Source: Acidobacteriota bacterium
Lineage (GTDB): Bacteria; Acidobacteriota; UBA6911
Assembly (NCBI GenBank): GCA_031271905.1
Contig: JAISUT010000029.1
Location: 1 to 51,382 of the forward strand
Length of the DNA stretch: 51,382 bases
Direction: 5' to 3'
Shown in pieces: positions 5,798 through 13,370 of this stretch. A program made the position numbers and the translations under genes. The stretch's first letter is position 1, and each line of letters opens with the position of its first letter. The notes under the pieces are model-generated. The model was not told the DNA's origin. It saw only the letters and a list, made by a program, of their open reading frames with translations, and ran no database searches.

Positions 5798-7495
5798 CTA
5801 TCGCCCGCGCGGCGCCTGCGCACGCACGCCGCGAGACAACGACGGAGCGTCGGCGTCATCCAACGCGGTCGCCATCTTGATCAAGGTCTCCCTGCCCACC
5901 ACGCCGTCGGGCACCAGCGCGACCCGGCGCTGGAACTCCATGACGCGCCGCTGCAGATCCCCGTCGAATTTATCGGAGTATTTCCCGAAAGCGTTCGTAT
6001 TTTCCGCCCCCCCTTCCAGCTTGTCCAAGGCGCGGCGCACCCAGAGCACCGCCGTGCCGGAGGAGCCCAGGGCGACGACCCCCGCCCCGACGGGCGGTTT
6101 CCACGGCAGGACGAAGACGCCTTCCCACACCTGATCGACCTCCGTGATCGGGAACTCCCGGGCTTCGCCCCGGACGACCAGCCGGACGGCGTCCCCATCG
6201 AGCCGCGTAGCCGCCACCTGCCGGCGCGAGCCGTCCCCGAGCGGGAACTCCAACACGGCGGGCAGGTCGTAGCGCCGCAGGCGCGGCCAGCCGCCGGAGA
6301 AGGACAGGCACTCGAACCCCTGAAGCCTGCCCAAGTCGCATCCCGCGCCGGACGAGTCGGCGGGGATGTCGAAACCCCATAGGGAGTAGACGGCGGCGAA
6401 GGCGGGGACATCCCCCGCCGGGATGTCGGACAGCGACTCCATCAGGGAAGCCCCCCCGCCCCGCCCGCCCGCGCCATCGGCATCATCCCGGGCGGCGGCG
6501 GGAACGGCGCCTTGCGCCCCCCGCCCGCCTTGGACGGCGGCAGGCGCGCCGCCCGACACAACCGACGAAAGCGTCGCCCGCACCCGGGGGTTCAGCAAGC
6601 CGACGGCGACCAGGGCGGCGACCAGCACGACCGCCGCGCCGATGATCCAGTGTTTGCGCCGTCCTTCGGAGGGGAGGTCGTCGCCGCACGTCTCCCGCCC
6701 CGCCTTGCGGACGGTCGCGGCGTCGATCACCTGCCGCCCCCCGGCGTAAGCGCCGAGCAACGCCCGGTCGCAGATGACGTTGACCAGGCGCGGCACACCG
6801 CCCGAGAGGCGGTAGACGCAGTGCAGGGCGCTGTCCGTGAAAAGCGGCTCCTTCCGACCCGCCACCTCCAGCCGGTGCCGGACGTAGGCGTGGGTCTCGT
6901 AACGCGACAGCGGCTCCAGGTGGTAGCGGGCGGTGATGCGTTGCGACAACTGCCGGAGGCGCTCGCTCCGCAGCAAGGCGAGCAGTTCCGGCTGGCCGAG
7001 CAGGATGATCTGCAACAGCTTCTCCTGCTCGGTCTCGAGGTTGGTCAGGAGGCGCACCTGCTCCAGCACGTCGATGTCGAGGTTCTGCGCCTCGTCGATG
7101 ATGAGTATCGTCCGCCGCCCGCGCGCGTGCGCGTCCAGCAGGTAGGCGTTGAGCGCGTCGATGCGGACTTTGATGCTCTGCGCCGCCTCGGAGCCGGGCG
7201 GGCGGGGGATTTTCAGCTCGTCGCAGATCTCATCCAACAGCTCGACCGCATCGAGCCGGGGGTTCAAGATCAGCGCGACGTCGGCGTCGTCGGGGAGCTG
7301 GTTGATCAGGCAGCGGGACAGCGTGGTCTTGCCGGAGCCGACCTCGCCCGTGAGCTGGACGAACCCGCCCGCCTGCTTCACGCCGTACAGCAGGTGCGCC
7401 AAGCCTTCGCGGTGCCGCGCGCTCATGAACAGGTAGCGCGGGTCCGGCGTCAGCGAAAACGGCGCCTCGTTCAGTTTGAAATACTCAAGGTACAT
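5798..7495 (-). CDS. gspA: ExeA/GspA-type secretion ATPase with a peptidoglycan-binding domain
   Basis: 565 residues, starting MYLEYFKLNEAPFSLTPDPR, the standard start of the ExeA/GspA and PEP-CTERM-locus ATPase family. The AAA+ domain has Walker A GEVGSGKTT (~residues 47-55) and Walker B ILIIDEAQN (~126-134). A single membrane helix (WIIGAAVVLVAALVAVGLL) lies at ~290-310. The periplasmic part ends in a PG_binding_1-like domain (DLQRRVMEFQRRVALVPDG, then VVGRETL). GspA couples ATP hydrolysis to secretin insertion with GspB. Related ATPases also occur in exosortase/EPS loci, and a PEP-CTERM protein is encoded at 47955-48566, so either role is possible. I prefer GspA because gspB is adjacent. 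Confidence 0.85.
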   Translation of the reverse strand: MYLEYFKLNEAPFSLTPDPRYLFMSARHREGLAHLLYGVKQAGGFVQLTGEVGSGKTTLSRCLINQLPDDADVALILNPRLDAVELLDEICDELKIPRPPGSEAAQSIKVRIDALNAYLLDAHARGRRTILIIDEAQNLDIDVLEQVRLLTNLETEQEKLLQIILLGQPELLALLRSERLRQLSQRITARYHLEPLSRYETHAYVRHRLEVAGRKEPLFTDSALHCVYRLSGGVPRLVNVICDRALLGAYAGGRQVIDAATVRKAGRETCGDDLPSEGRRKHWIIGAAVVLVAALVAVGLLNPRVRATLSSVVSGGAPAAVQGGRGAQGAVPAAARDDADGAGGRGGGASLMESLSDIPAGDVPAFAAVYSLWGFDIPADSSGAGCDLGRLQGFECLSFSGGWPRLRRYDLPAVLEFPLGDGSRRQVAATRLDGDAVRLVVRGEAREFPITEVDQVWEGVFVLPWKPPVGAGVVALGSSGTAVLWVRRALDKLEGGAENTNAFGKYSDKFDGDLQRRVMEFQRRVALVPDGVVGRETLIKMATALDDADAPSLSRGVRAQAPRGR

Positions 7496-7657
7496 GTCCG
7501 CACATCCGCAAGGGGGCGCACGCCGCACCCCGAACCAAACGCCTCGGCCTTCAGCCAACGGCTAAGTATGCCTGATGCGGACGGCGGAGCAAATGGAAAT
7601 ACCTCTCCTCCCGGGCGGCGTCCGGCCTGCGGCGCGACGCGCCCCGTCGCGTGGCGG

Positions 7658-8749
7658 CTAGTCCCCGAAAGAGGTGCCGATGTTGCGGGCCGCCATGATC
7701 AGCGGATGCTCCACCGGGACGAGCCGCTGCTTGCCGTCCGCCTCCTCCAGCGGGATGTGGGTCACCGTGCGCCCCTTCATCACCACGAGGCGCGAGCGCT
7801 CTCCCGCCGTCAGCAGCTCCAGCGCCTTGTAGCCGAACTCGGTCGCCAGCACCCGGTCCGCCGCGACGGGCGTGCCGCCGCGCTGCACATGCCCGAGCTT
7901 GATGTCGCGCGTCTCGATGCCCGTGCGCGACTCGATCTCCCCGGCGATGAACTGCCCGATGCCGCCGAGGCGCACCGGGTCGGGGCTGGTCGGGTCCACC
8001 CGGTTCACGACCTGCTTGCCGTCCTTGAGCCGCGCCCCCTCGGAGACGCAGATGATGCTGAAGCGCTTGCCGTGCCGCGAGCGGTTCGCCACATACTCGC
8101 AGACGACATCCAGGTCGACGGGGATCTCCGGCAGCAGGATGACGTCCGAGCCGCTGGCGATGCCCGCGTGCAGGGCTATCCAGCCCGCGTTGCGACCCAT
8201 GACCTCCACCACCATCGCCCGGTGGTGGCTCGCCGCCGTCGTGTGCACGCGGTCGAGCGCCTCGGTGGCGATCGCCGCGGCGGTGGCGAAGCCGAACGTG
8301 ACGTCGGTGCCGTAAAGGTCGTTGTCGATGGTCTTGGGGACGCCGATGCAGTTCACCCCCAGGCGCACGAAGTCGGCGGCGCAAGCCATCGAGCCGTCGC
8401 CGCCGATGACCACCAGCGCGTCGATCTGGTTGTGCGCGATATGTTCGAGACAGCGGTCGGTGACGTCGCGTATCTCGACCGCGCCATCGACCTTCACCGG
8501 GTATTGGCGCGGCGAAGTCCGGTTGTTGGTCCCCAATATGGTGCCGCCGAGCGTCAGGATGTTGCTGACCGCCTCGTTGTTGAGCAACCGCATCCGGTTC
8601 TGGATGAGCCCGAGGAAGCCGTCCTCGATGCCCATCACATCCAGATGGTGCTTCCCCATGGCCGCCTTGGCGACCGCCCGGATGACGGCGTTCAAGCCCG
8701 GGCAGTCGCCGCCCGCCGTCATGATGCCGATGCGCTGAATCTTAGCCAT
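7658..8749 (-). CDS. pfkA: 6-phosphofructokinase
   Basis: 363 residues, starting MAKIQRIGIMTAGGDCPGLN with GGGGAG just upstream. It phosphorylates fructose 6-phosphate to the 1,6-bisphosphate (glycolysis, cytoplasm). Visible motifs: TAGGDCPGLNA, GGDGSMACA (nucleotide-binding loop), PKTIDND (catalytic Asp; Lys in place of the Gly seen in E. coli PfkA), GRNAGWIAL and GHVQRGGTP. Gly in the GGDG loop usually means ATP as donor and Asp there means pyrophosphate. The G...K combination is seen in ATP-using enzymes of the clade related to PPi-PFKs. Monocistronic by spacing. Confidence 0.93.
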   Translation of the reverse strand: MAKIQRIGIMTAGGDCPGLNAVIRAVAKAAMGKHHLDVMGIEDGFLGLIQNRMRLLNNEAVSNILTLGGTILGTNNRTSPRQYPVKVDGAVEIRDVTDRCLEHIAHNQIDALVVIGGDGSMACAADFVRLGVNCIGVPKTIDNDLYGTDVTFGFATAAAIATEALDRVHTTAASHHRAMVVEVMGRNAGWIALHAGIASGSDVILLPEIPVDLDVVCEYVANRSRHGKRFSIICVSEGARLKDGKQVVNRVDPTSPDPVRLGGIGQFIAGEIESRTGIETRDIKLGHVQRGGTPVAADRVLATEFGYKALELLTAGERSRLVVMKGRTVTHIPLEEADGKQRLVPVEHPLIMAARNIGTSFGD

Positions 8750-8876
8750 GCTTCTTCTCCCCTGTTTCGGACATGTCTGTGGCCGTGTCCGGCGGCCGGC
8801 GTCCAAAGTCCGGCGGCCGGTTGACAAGCAATCTGGAATATTATCGGCACGCCGGGGGAAGAAACAGATGATTTTT

Positions 8877-8969
8877 TGCCCGGGCGCGTCGTTTTCGCGC
8901 GGGCCCGGGCGGGCGGGCGCTTCAAACGCCCCACACGTCGAGCGCGAGGAACGAGGCGGACAGGGCGAG
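8877..8969. repeat. 93-bp perfect direct repeat, copy A (duplicate of the cobS 3' end)
   Basis: Identical to 9869-9961 over 93 bp. It contains the last ~16 codons and stop of cobS plus 45 bp downstream, including the hairpin GCCCGGG...CCCGGGC. This copy is detached from cobS and lies 84 bp beyond the end of the PIN toxin module. The remainder of 8750-9052 (pfkA upstream region) contains no gene that I can support. Confidence 0.95.
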
Positions 8970-9052
8970 TGGAACTATCGCATCTCACAAAACTAAACAG
9001 TTGAGTTTTTAACCGTAGGGGCACGGTGCACCCGCCGCCCACCCGCCCGACG

Positions 9053-9277
9053 TCAGGGACGCGCTTCTCCATCTGCCGCGATCCGTTTCGCATGTTGACG
9101 TTGCGAAGCCATTCTGCTGACTTCCTGCGCCGACATGCCAGGGTACAGATTCTGCTGCCAACTGGTGTAGTCGAACTGCTCCTGATTCACCAGGAAGACG
9201 AATCTCTCCGCTTGCGCCAGTCCGAGATTTTTGATGAGCAAATCCATGCCTGCATTCAACAGCAACGTGTCAGTCAT
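9053..9277 (-). CDS. Small partner protein of the PIN toxin (putative antitoxin)
   Basis: 74 residues, starting MTDTLLLNAGMDLLIKNLGL. The start codon overlaps the end of the toxin gene by 8 bp, indicating translational coupling. The pattern 'AGMDLLIKxLGLxxAERFVFLVxxxxFDYTxWxxxL', followed by '(S/T)xxEVSRxA', resembles short proteins that accompany PIN proteins of the LYLDNCCFNRP type in many genomes. No DNA-binding motif is obvious. Calling it an antitoxin is inference from the pairing. The gene order is toxin first, the reverse of most type II systems. Confidence 0.65.
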   Translation of the reverse strand: MTDTLLLNAGMDLLIKNLGLAQAERFVFLVNQEQFDYTSWQQNLYPGMSAQEVSRMASQRQHAKRIAADGEARP

Positions 9278-9725
9278 CGCCGCCACCTTTCTCCAATATG
9301 CGAACCAGTTCAATCGGACTGATGATTTGTATTTCCTTTACGTTTCTACGGAGCAGCTTCCGGTCGGTCGTGATGAAATAATTTGCCTGCGCCGCCAAGG
9401 CGCACGCGATGTGCACTGCGTCTTTCGGCTTCACTCCGTTTGATTCGAACTTGGCGAGCGCGTTGGCGATTCCTTCTGTTTCACCATCGACATGGACTTT
9501 TGCGAAAGTCCGCCATTTCCCAATCGCCTCCCTTCGTTGTATGAAGGGATTGTCGTCGTTTTCAGTTTCGAGCATATACGACCAGACGATGTCGGCCGCG
9601 CCCCTCTGAACCGCATCTCGAATCGCCAGCACCGCCTCAGTCTCAAGCCGCACAGACAATTGCCCCTGATCGTCGTAGGGGCGATTGAAACAGCAGTTGT
9701 CGAGATAAAGCAACAAAGGTTTCAT
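9270..9725 (-). CDS. PIN-domain ribonuclease toxin
   Basis: 151 residues, with start MKPLLLYLDNCCFNRPYDDQ chosen because the PIN fold begins there (a longer frame exists to 9779). PIN acids are visible: D in LYLDNCC, E in ETEAVLAIR, D in KPKDAVHIACA, and D in FITTDRKLLRR. PIN toxins (VapC-like) cleave RNA with Mg2+ held by these residues. The gene overlaps its small partner and forms a two-gene module. The whole module sits between the two copies of a 93-bp direct repeat and has lower GC than the cob genes beside it, both signs of acquisition. Confidence 0.8.
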   Translation of the reverse strand: MKPLLLYLDNCCFNRPYDDQGQLSVRLETEAVLAIRDAVQRGAADIVWSYMLETENDDNPFIQRREAIGKWRTFAKVHVDGETEGIANALAKFESNGVKPKDAVHIACALAAQANYFITTDRKLLRRNVKEIQIISPIELVRILEKGGGDD

Positions 9726-9868
9726 GCGAGTCAACATAACCAAAGGCAGTGGGATTTTCAAGCAATCGCAGTATAGCACCCCGGGATAGCACCCCGGTAT
9801 CGGCTACACACGGCCGCCCGGAAATCAGCGCAGCGTCGCATCCCCCTCACGCAACTTCAGGCACATGG

Positions 9869-9961
9869 TGCCCGGGCGCGTCGTTTTCGCGCGGGCCCGG
9901 GCGGGCGGGCGCTTCAAACGCCCCACACGTCGAGCGCGAGGAACGAGGCGGACAGGGCGAG
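9869..9961. repeat. 93-bp perfect direct repeat, copy B (cobS 3' end)
   Basis: The second copy of 8877-8969. It spans the end of cobS (stop at 9916-9914) and the GC-rich hairpin beyond it (GCCCGGGCGCG...CGCGGGCCCGGGC), probably the operon terminator. Next to it, at about 9774-9800, is a 13-bp tandem duplication (ATAGCACCCCGGG). Confidence 0.95.
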
Positions 9962-10798
9962 GAGCTCCCCGGTCTCCACCGCCGCGCCCAAGGCGTCCCC
10001 GGTGTAGCCGCCGACGCCGCGCCGGAACAGCCGGGCGTAGAAAAGCGCGGTCAGCGGCGCGAGCACGGCAAGCGACGCCAAGGGCGCGCCCCAGGCGGCC
10101 AGTCCGCCCAGCCATTCGGAGAGCTCTGCGGCGAACCATGCGCCCGCCTCCGCCCACGACGGCGAAGCGGCGTCCGACGCGAATCCCGTCGCACAGTAGG
10201 CGCCGAACACAAACAGCATCCACAGGGCGAAGGCGAGGACGCCCCCGCCGATGCAGCGCCACCAGCGGGCGCCCTCCATCAAACGCCCCATGCCGGAGCC
10301 GGGCGCGGGCGGGGAGAGGCACGGCACCAACGCCGCCGCGAACCTGCCGACGATGGGGAAGGCGCATGCCACGGCGAGCCCGGAGAAATCGTACCAGCCG
10401 GAGAGAAGCGCTTCGAGGAGCGCCAGCTTCAACGCCAGCGACGCGAACCCCGCGAAAAAGCCGTAGACGCCGACGCGGGAGTCCTTCATTATCGCCAGGC
10501 GCCTCTCCCCGGTGCAAGTCCCGAGGAAGGCGTCGGCGGTGTCCATCAGCCCGTCCAGGTGGAACAGGTTGAAACAGAGGTATTGCACGGCGAGCGACAC
10601 TGCGGCTGCCAGGAACGGATGGCGTCCGGGGATGTCGCCCGCCAGCGCGAGCGCGACCAGCGCCAGCGCTACCAGCAGCGCCGGGACGACGCCGACCACG
10701 GGCAGCCAGAAGTCGATGCGCGACGGGTCGAAGGCGAACCTCCTCCCGGGCGGGATGCGCGAAACGAGGCTGAAGGTCGAAAACAGTCGGTCGAACAC
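9914..10798 (-). CDS. cobS: Adenosylcobinamide-GDP ribazoletransferase (cobalamin synthase)
   Basis: 294 residues, starting at GTG 10798 (VFDRLFSTFSLVSRIPPG), preceded by GAGGAG at a 5-6 nt spacing. This membrane enzyme joins AdoCbi-GDP to alpha-ribazole(-phosphate) in the last step of nucleotide-loop assembly. The family core is visible (LFHLDGLMDTADAFLG, then RLAIMKDSRVGVYG), along with several hydrophobic helices. It is the last gene of the btuB-cobU-cbiR-cobT-cobS run, 34 bp after cobT. Its 3' end is duplicated at 8877-8969. Confidence 0.92.
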   Translation of the reverse strand: MFDRLFSTFSLVSRIPPGRRFAFDPSRIDFWLPVVGVVPALLVALALVALALAGDIPGRHPFLAAAVSLAVQYLCFNLFHLDGLMDTADAFLGTCTGERRLAIMKDSRVGVYGFFAGFASLALKLALLEALLSGWYDFSGLAVACAFPIVGRFAAALVPCLSPPAPGSGMGRLMEGARWWRCIGGGVLAFALWMLFVFGAYCATGFASDAASPSWAEAGAWFAAELSEWLGGLAAWGAPLASLAVLAPLTALFYARLFRRGVGGYTGDALGAAVETGELLALSASFLALDVWGV

Positions 10799-10832
10799 GG
10801 TCGCTCCTCGGTCGTCGGGCGCGGGTTGCGCG

Positions 10833-11879
10833 TCAAAAACGCTCCTCCCTCGCACCGCTGTCGGTGACGTGGGCGTCTGCAAAGGACGCCATCTCGCCGG
10901 CGGCGCGCACCCCCAGCTCGATGACGTGCCCGCCGATGACCGCGCCAGTCCCCTCGCCGAGGCGCATGTCCAGGCTCACGACCGGCGAGAGCCCCATCTT
11001 CTCCAGCACGGGGCGGTGCCCCGACACCTTGGAGAGGTGCCCGGCGAACAGCCACCCCGTCGCGGCGGGGTTCATCATCCACGCCATGTAGGCGGCGGCG
11101 GTCACGGGGAAGCCGTCCAGGACGCAACCGATCCCCCGGTTTTCCAGCCCGAGGACGAACCCCGCCATCATCGCCAGGTCGAAGCCCCCCACCTGCTCCA
11201 GGATGGCCTCGCCCGTCCGGGCGGGGGCGCGGCGCGCCACGGCCACTTTGACGACATCCTTCTTATGCTCCAGCATGGGCGCGTCGATGCCCGTCCCCCT
11301 GTCCACCATCTCCTCGGCGTCGAAGCCGGCGGCGACCAGCATGGCGGCGGCGGCGCTGGTGTTGGCGATGCCCAGGTCGCCGACGGCGACAAGGCCGTAG
11401 CCCCGCCGTCCGGCGTCCTCCGCCAACGCGCGCCCCGCCTCCAGCGCCGCCCCGACCTCCTCGCGCGTCATCGCCGGGCCGTGGAGGAAGTTGCGGCTCC
11501 CCTCGCCCATCCGCGCGCGGACGAAGCGGCAGACGGGGCGCAGCTCCCCGTCCGGCGGGAACGAGCCCCCCACGCATCCCGCGTCCACCAGATGGACGTC
11601 CCAGCCGCTCCCGCCCGCCAAAGCGTTGATCGCCGCGCCGCCGGAGAGGATGTTGAGCACCATCTGGCGGGTCACCTCCTGCGGGTAGAGCGAGACCCCC
11701 TCGGCGGCGACGCCGTGGTCTCCTGCAAAGACGTAGACCCCCTTCCCGGCGACCTTCGGCGGCACCCGCCCTTGGATGCGCGCCAGCTTCACGCAATACG
11801 CCTCCAGCCTCCCCAGGCTGCCGCGCGGCTTGGTGAGGTTGTCCAAGTGGCGTTGCATCCCGACTGCGGTCTCATCCAT
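10833..11879 (-). CDS. cobT: Nicotinate-nucleotide--dimethylbenzimidazole phosphoribosyltransferase
   Basis: 348 residues, starting MDETAVGMQRHLDNLTKP with GGGGAG next to it. It transfers phosphoribose from NaMN to a lower-ligand base, giving alpha-ribazole phosphate. Signature segments: TKPRGSLGRLE, FAGDHGVAAEGVS, YPQEVTRQMV, GDLGIANTSAAAA, CVLDGFPVTAAAY, and a catalytic-type Glu region near the end (RLGEGTGAV). The start overlaps the end of the cbiR-like gene by 8 bp, so the two are translationally coupled. CobT supplies the new lower ligand used after remodelling. Confidence 0.94.
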   Translation of the reverse strand: MDETAVGMQRHLDNLTKPRGSLGRLEAYCVKLARIQGRVPPKVAGKGVYVFAGDHGVAAEGVSLYPQEVTRQMVLNILSGGAAINALAGGSGWDVHLVDAGCVGGSFPPDGELRPVCRFVRARMGEGSRNFLHGPAMTREEVGAALEAGRALAEDAGRRGYGLVAVGDLGIANTSAAAAMLVAAGFDAEEMVDRGTGIDAPMLEHKKDVVKVAVARRAPARTGEAILEQVGGFDLAMMAGFVLGLENRGIGCVLDGFPVTAAAYMAWMMNPAATGWLFAGHLSKVSGHRPVLEKMGLSPVVSLDMRLGEGTGAVIGGHVIELGVRAAGEMASFADAHVTDSGAREERF

Positions 11880-12741
11880 CTCCCCGTCCCCCCATCCCTT
11901 TCCAATGAGCCTCCCGGCAGGACTGGAGCGCGCGCAGGCTCTCGGCGGCCTCATCCCAGGAGAACACCTCCAGGTTCACCACGCCGTGAAAGGCCCGCAA
12001 CGACGGCAGCAGCTCCCGCAACCACGCGTCGCCGGGGCGCACGGCGCGGTGATCCGCCAAGCGCCCGTCCACGGCGGCCCGCCCCCTGTCCATGCCGTGC
12101 AGGTGTATCTCGCGGACGCGCCCGCCGTGGCGCGCCAAAAACTCCGCCGGGCGCATCCCCCTCTCCAGCAGATGCCCCGTGTCCATGCAGACGCCGACGT
12201 TCGCGTCCAACAGGGGGAGCACCCCCTCCAGCAGCCCCGGGACGGTGTTCTCCAGCAAAAAGCGGGGGGCGTCGGCGCTTCCGTATTCACCCGCCCAAGC
12301 GTCGAGCATCCGCGCCTGAGCCCCCCACGCCTCGGGCGTCGCCGCCGGATGCACGACGAAGTGCCGTACCAGCGGCGCCAGCCGCCCCACCAGCGCCTCA
12401 TGCTCCGGGCGGAGGTCGTCCGGCAGATGGGCGGTGAAGACAAAGCGCCCACCGAACTCGCAGATGCCTTCGAACTCCGCGTCAAACAGCCGCGCGACCT
12501 CCTCGTCGTAGATGAAGAAGAGCAACTCGACCCCGGCGACCGGCTTGTCCGCGAGGAAGCGGAGGTTCTCCAAGTAGGTTCCGGGCACCACCCAAGAGGG
12601 GACGCTGAAGGACGCCTCTGAAAACCCCGGATGCGGCGGCGCGCCTCGCGCGGGAACGCCCGAGCCTCCTTTGGCGCACTCCGCGTCCCCGCCGCCTGCG
12701 GGCTCTTCGGGGGCGCGGAGGATGTCCATCCGGTCTCCCAT
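11872..12741 (-). CDS. cbiR: CbiR-like cobamide-remodelling hydrolase (TIM barrel, AP-endonuclease-2/sugar-isomerase fold)
   Basis: 289 residues. The start at 12741 lies 5 bp after cobU, and an internal ATG at 12729 is an alternative. After a ~45-residue variable N-terminus comes a xylose-isomerase-like TIM barrel: GTYLENLRFL, AGVELLFFIYDEE, FTAHLPDD, FLLENTVPG, GVCMDTGHLLERG, REIHLHGMDRG, and VNLEVFSWDEA. The His, Glu and Asp residues at the strand ends look like metal ligands. CbiR of Akkermansia cleaves the nucleotide loop of cobamides to start remodelling. Position between cobU and cobT strongly supports this role here, though general sugar-phosphate isomerases share the fold. It would let the cell convert foreign cobamides taken up by BtuB. 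Confidence 0.75.
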   Translation of the reverse strand: MGDRMDILRAPEEPAGGGDAECAKGGSGVPARGAPPHPGFSEASFSVPSWVVPGTYLENLRFLADKPVAGVELLFFIYDEEVARLFDAEFEGICEFGGRFVFTAHLPDDLRPEHEALVGRLAPLVRHFVVHPAATPEAWGAQARMLDAWAGEYGSADAPRFLLENTVPGLLEGVLPLLDANVGVCMDTGHLLERGMRPAEFLARHGGRVREIHLHGMDRGRAAVDGRLADHRAVRPGDAWLRELLPSLRAFHGVVNLEVFSWDEAAESLRALQSCREAHWKGMGGRGDG

Positions 12742-12746
12742 CGCGC

Positions 12747-13283
12747 CTACCTGACGCGGAGCGGGATGCCGGAGACCAGCAGCTCCACCCGATCCGCCAC
12801 CGCCGCGACCCTCCGGTTGGCATCCGCCAGAAGCGTGTTGTAGCGGCGCACGGTTTCATCGAACGGGATGTTGCCCATCCCGGTTTCATTGGTCACCACG
12901 ATGCAGTCCCGCGTCTTTTCCACCATGCCTTTGAGCAGGGCGTCCAGTATGCGCGCGAACTCCCCCTCCTGCCGGTGGCAGACGATGTTGTTGAGCCACA
13001 TGGGGAGGCAGTCGATCAACACGCGCTCCCCGGCCGCGCAGACGGCGCACCCCAACTCCAGCGGCTCCTCGATGGTGACGAAGGCGCCCTTGCCGGCGAA
13101 TCGCAGGCGTTCCTCCCGATGCCGGACGATGCGCGCCTTCATCTCATCGTCCAAGGCTTCGGCGGTGGCGACGAACGTCACGGGGTTGCACGGCGCGGGG
13201 CGCCACTCCTGGATGGCCAGGTCGAGGGCCCGTCGCGACTTCCCCGATTTGACGCCGCCGGTGAGCATCGTGATCATGCGCAT
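12747..13283 (-). CDS. cobU: Adenosylcobinamide kinase / adenosylcobinamide-phosphate guanylyltransferase
   Basis: 178 residues, starting MRMITMLTGGVKSGKSRRALD. It phosphorylates adenosylcobinamide and then activates it with GTP to AdoCbi-GDP, the substrate of CobS. The P-loop GGVKSGKS is at residues 9-16, the CobU-type FVATAEALDDEM region and RHREER follow, and the VLIDCLPMWLNN and VVTNETGMGNIP motifs are complete. It is the first gene after btuB, separated by REP-like copy 3, and is followed within 6 bp by cbiR. Confidence 0.94.
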   Translation of the reverse strand: MRMITMLTGGVKSGKSRRALDLAIQEWRPAPCNPVTFVATAEALDDEMKARIVRHREERLRFAGKGAFVTIEEPLELGCAVCAAGERVLIDCLPMWLNNIVCHRQEGEFARILDALLKGMVEKTRDCIVVTNETGMGNIPFDETVRRYNTLLADANRRVAAVADRVELLVSGIPLRVR

Positions 13284-13300
13284 CCTCCCATTTCGTCAAA

Positions 13301-13370
13301 CCCCAGGGCAGGCGACGCTTCGCGTCCGCCTGCCCTGGGCTTCGTCGCGAAGCCCCGCCGGGGCTTCTTT
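13301..13370. repeat. REP-like double-hairpin element, copy 3 (between btuB and cobU)
   Basis: CCCCAGGGCAGGCGACG pairs with CGCCTGCCCTGGG, and a second stem GAAGCCCCGCCGGGGCTTC lies next to the btuB stop. Read on the minus strand it begins at the btuB stop codon and ends in TTTG, so it can act as a partial terminator or a 3'-end-stabilising structure between btuB and the cob genes. The first arm pair has compensatory changes relative to copies 1 and 2, supporting a selected RNA or DNA hairpin. Confidence 0.8.

Noticed and set aside
8821-8844. Plus-strand promoter TTGACA...TATTAT upstream of the PIN module
   Set aside because: The spacer is only 12 bp, and no plus-strand gene follows.
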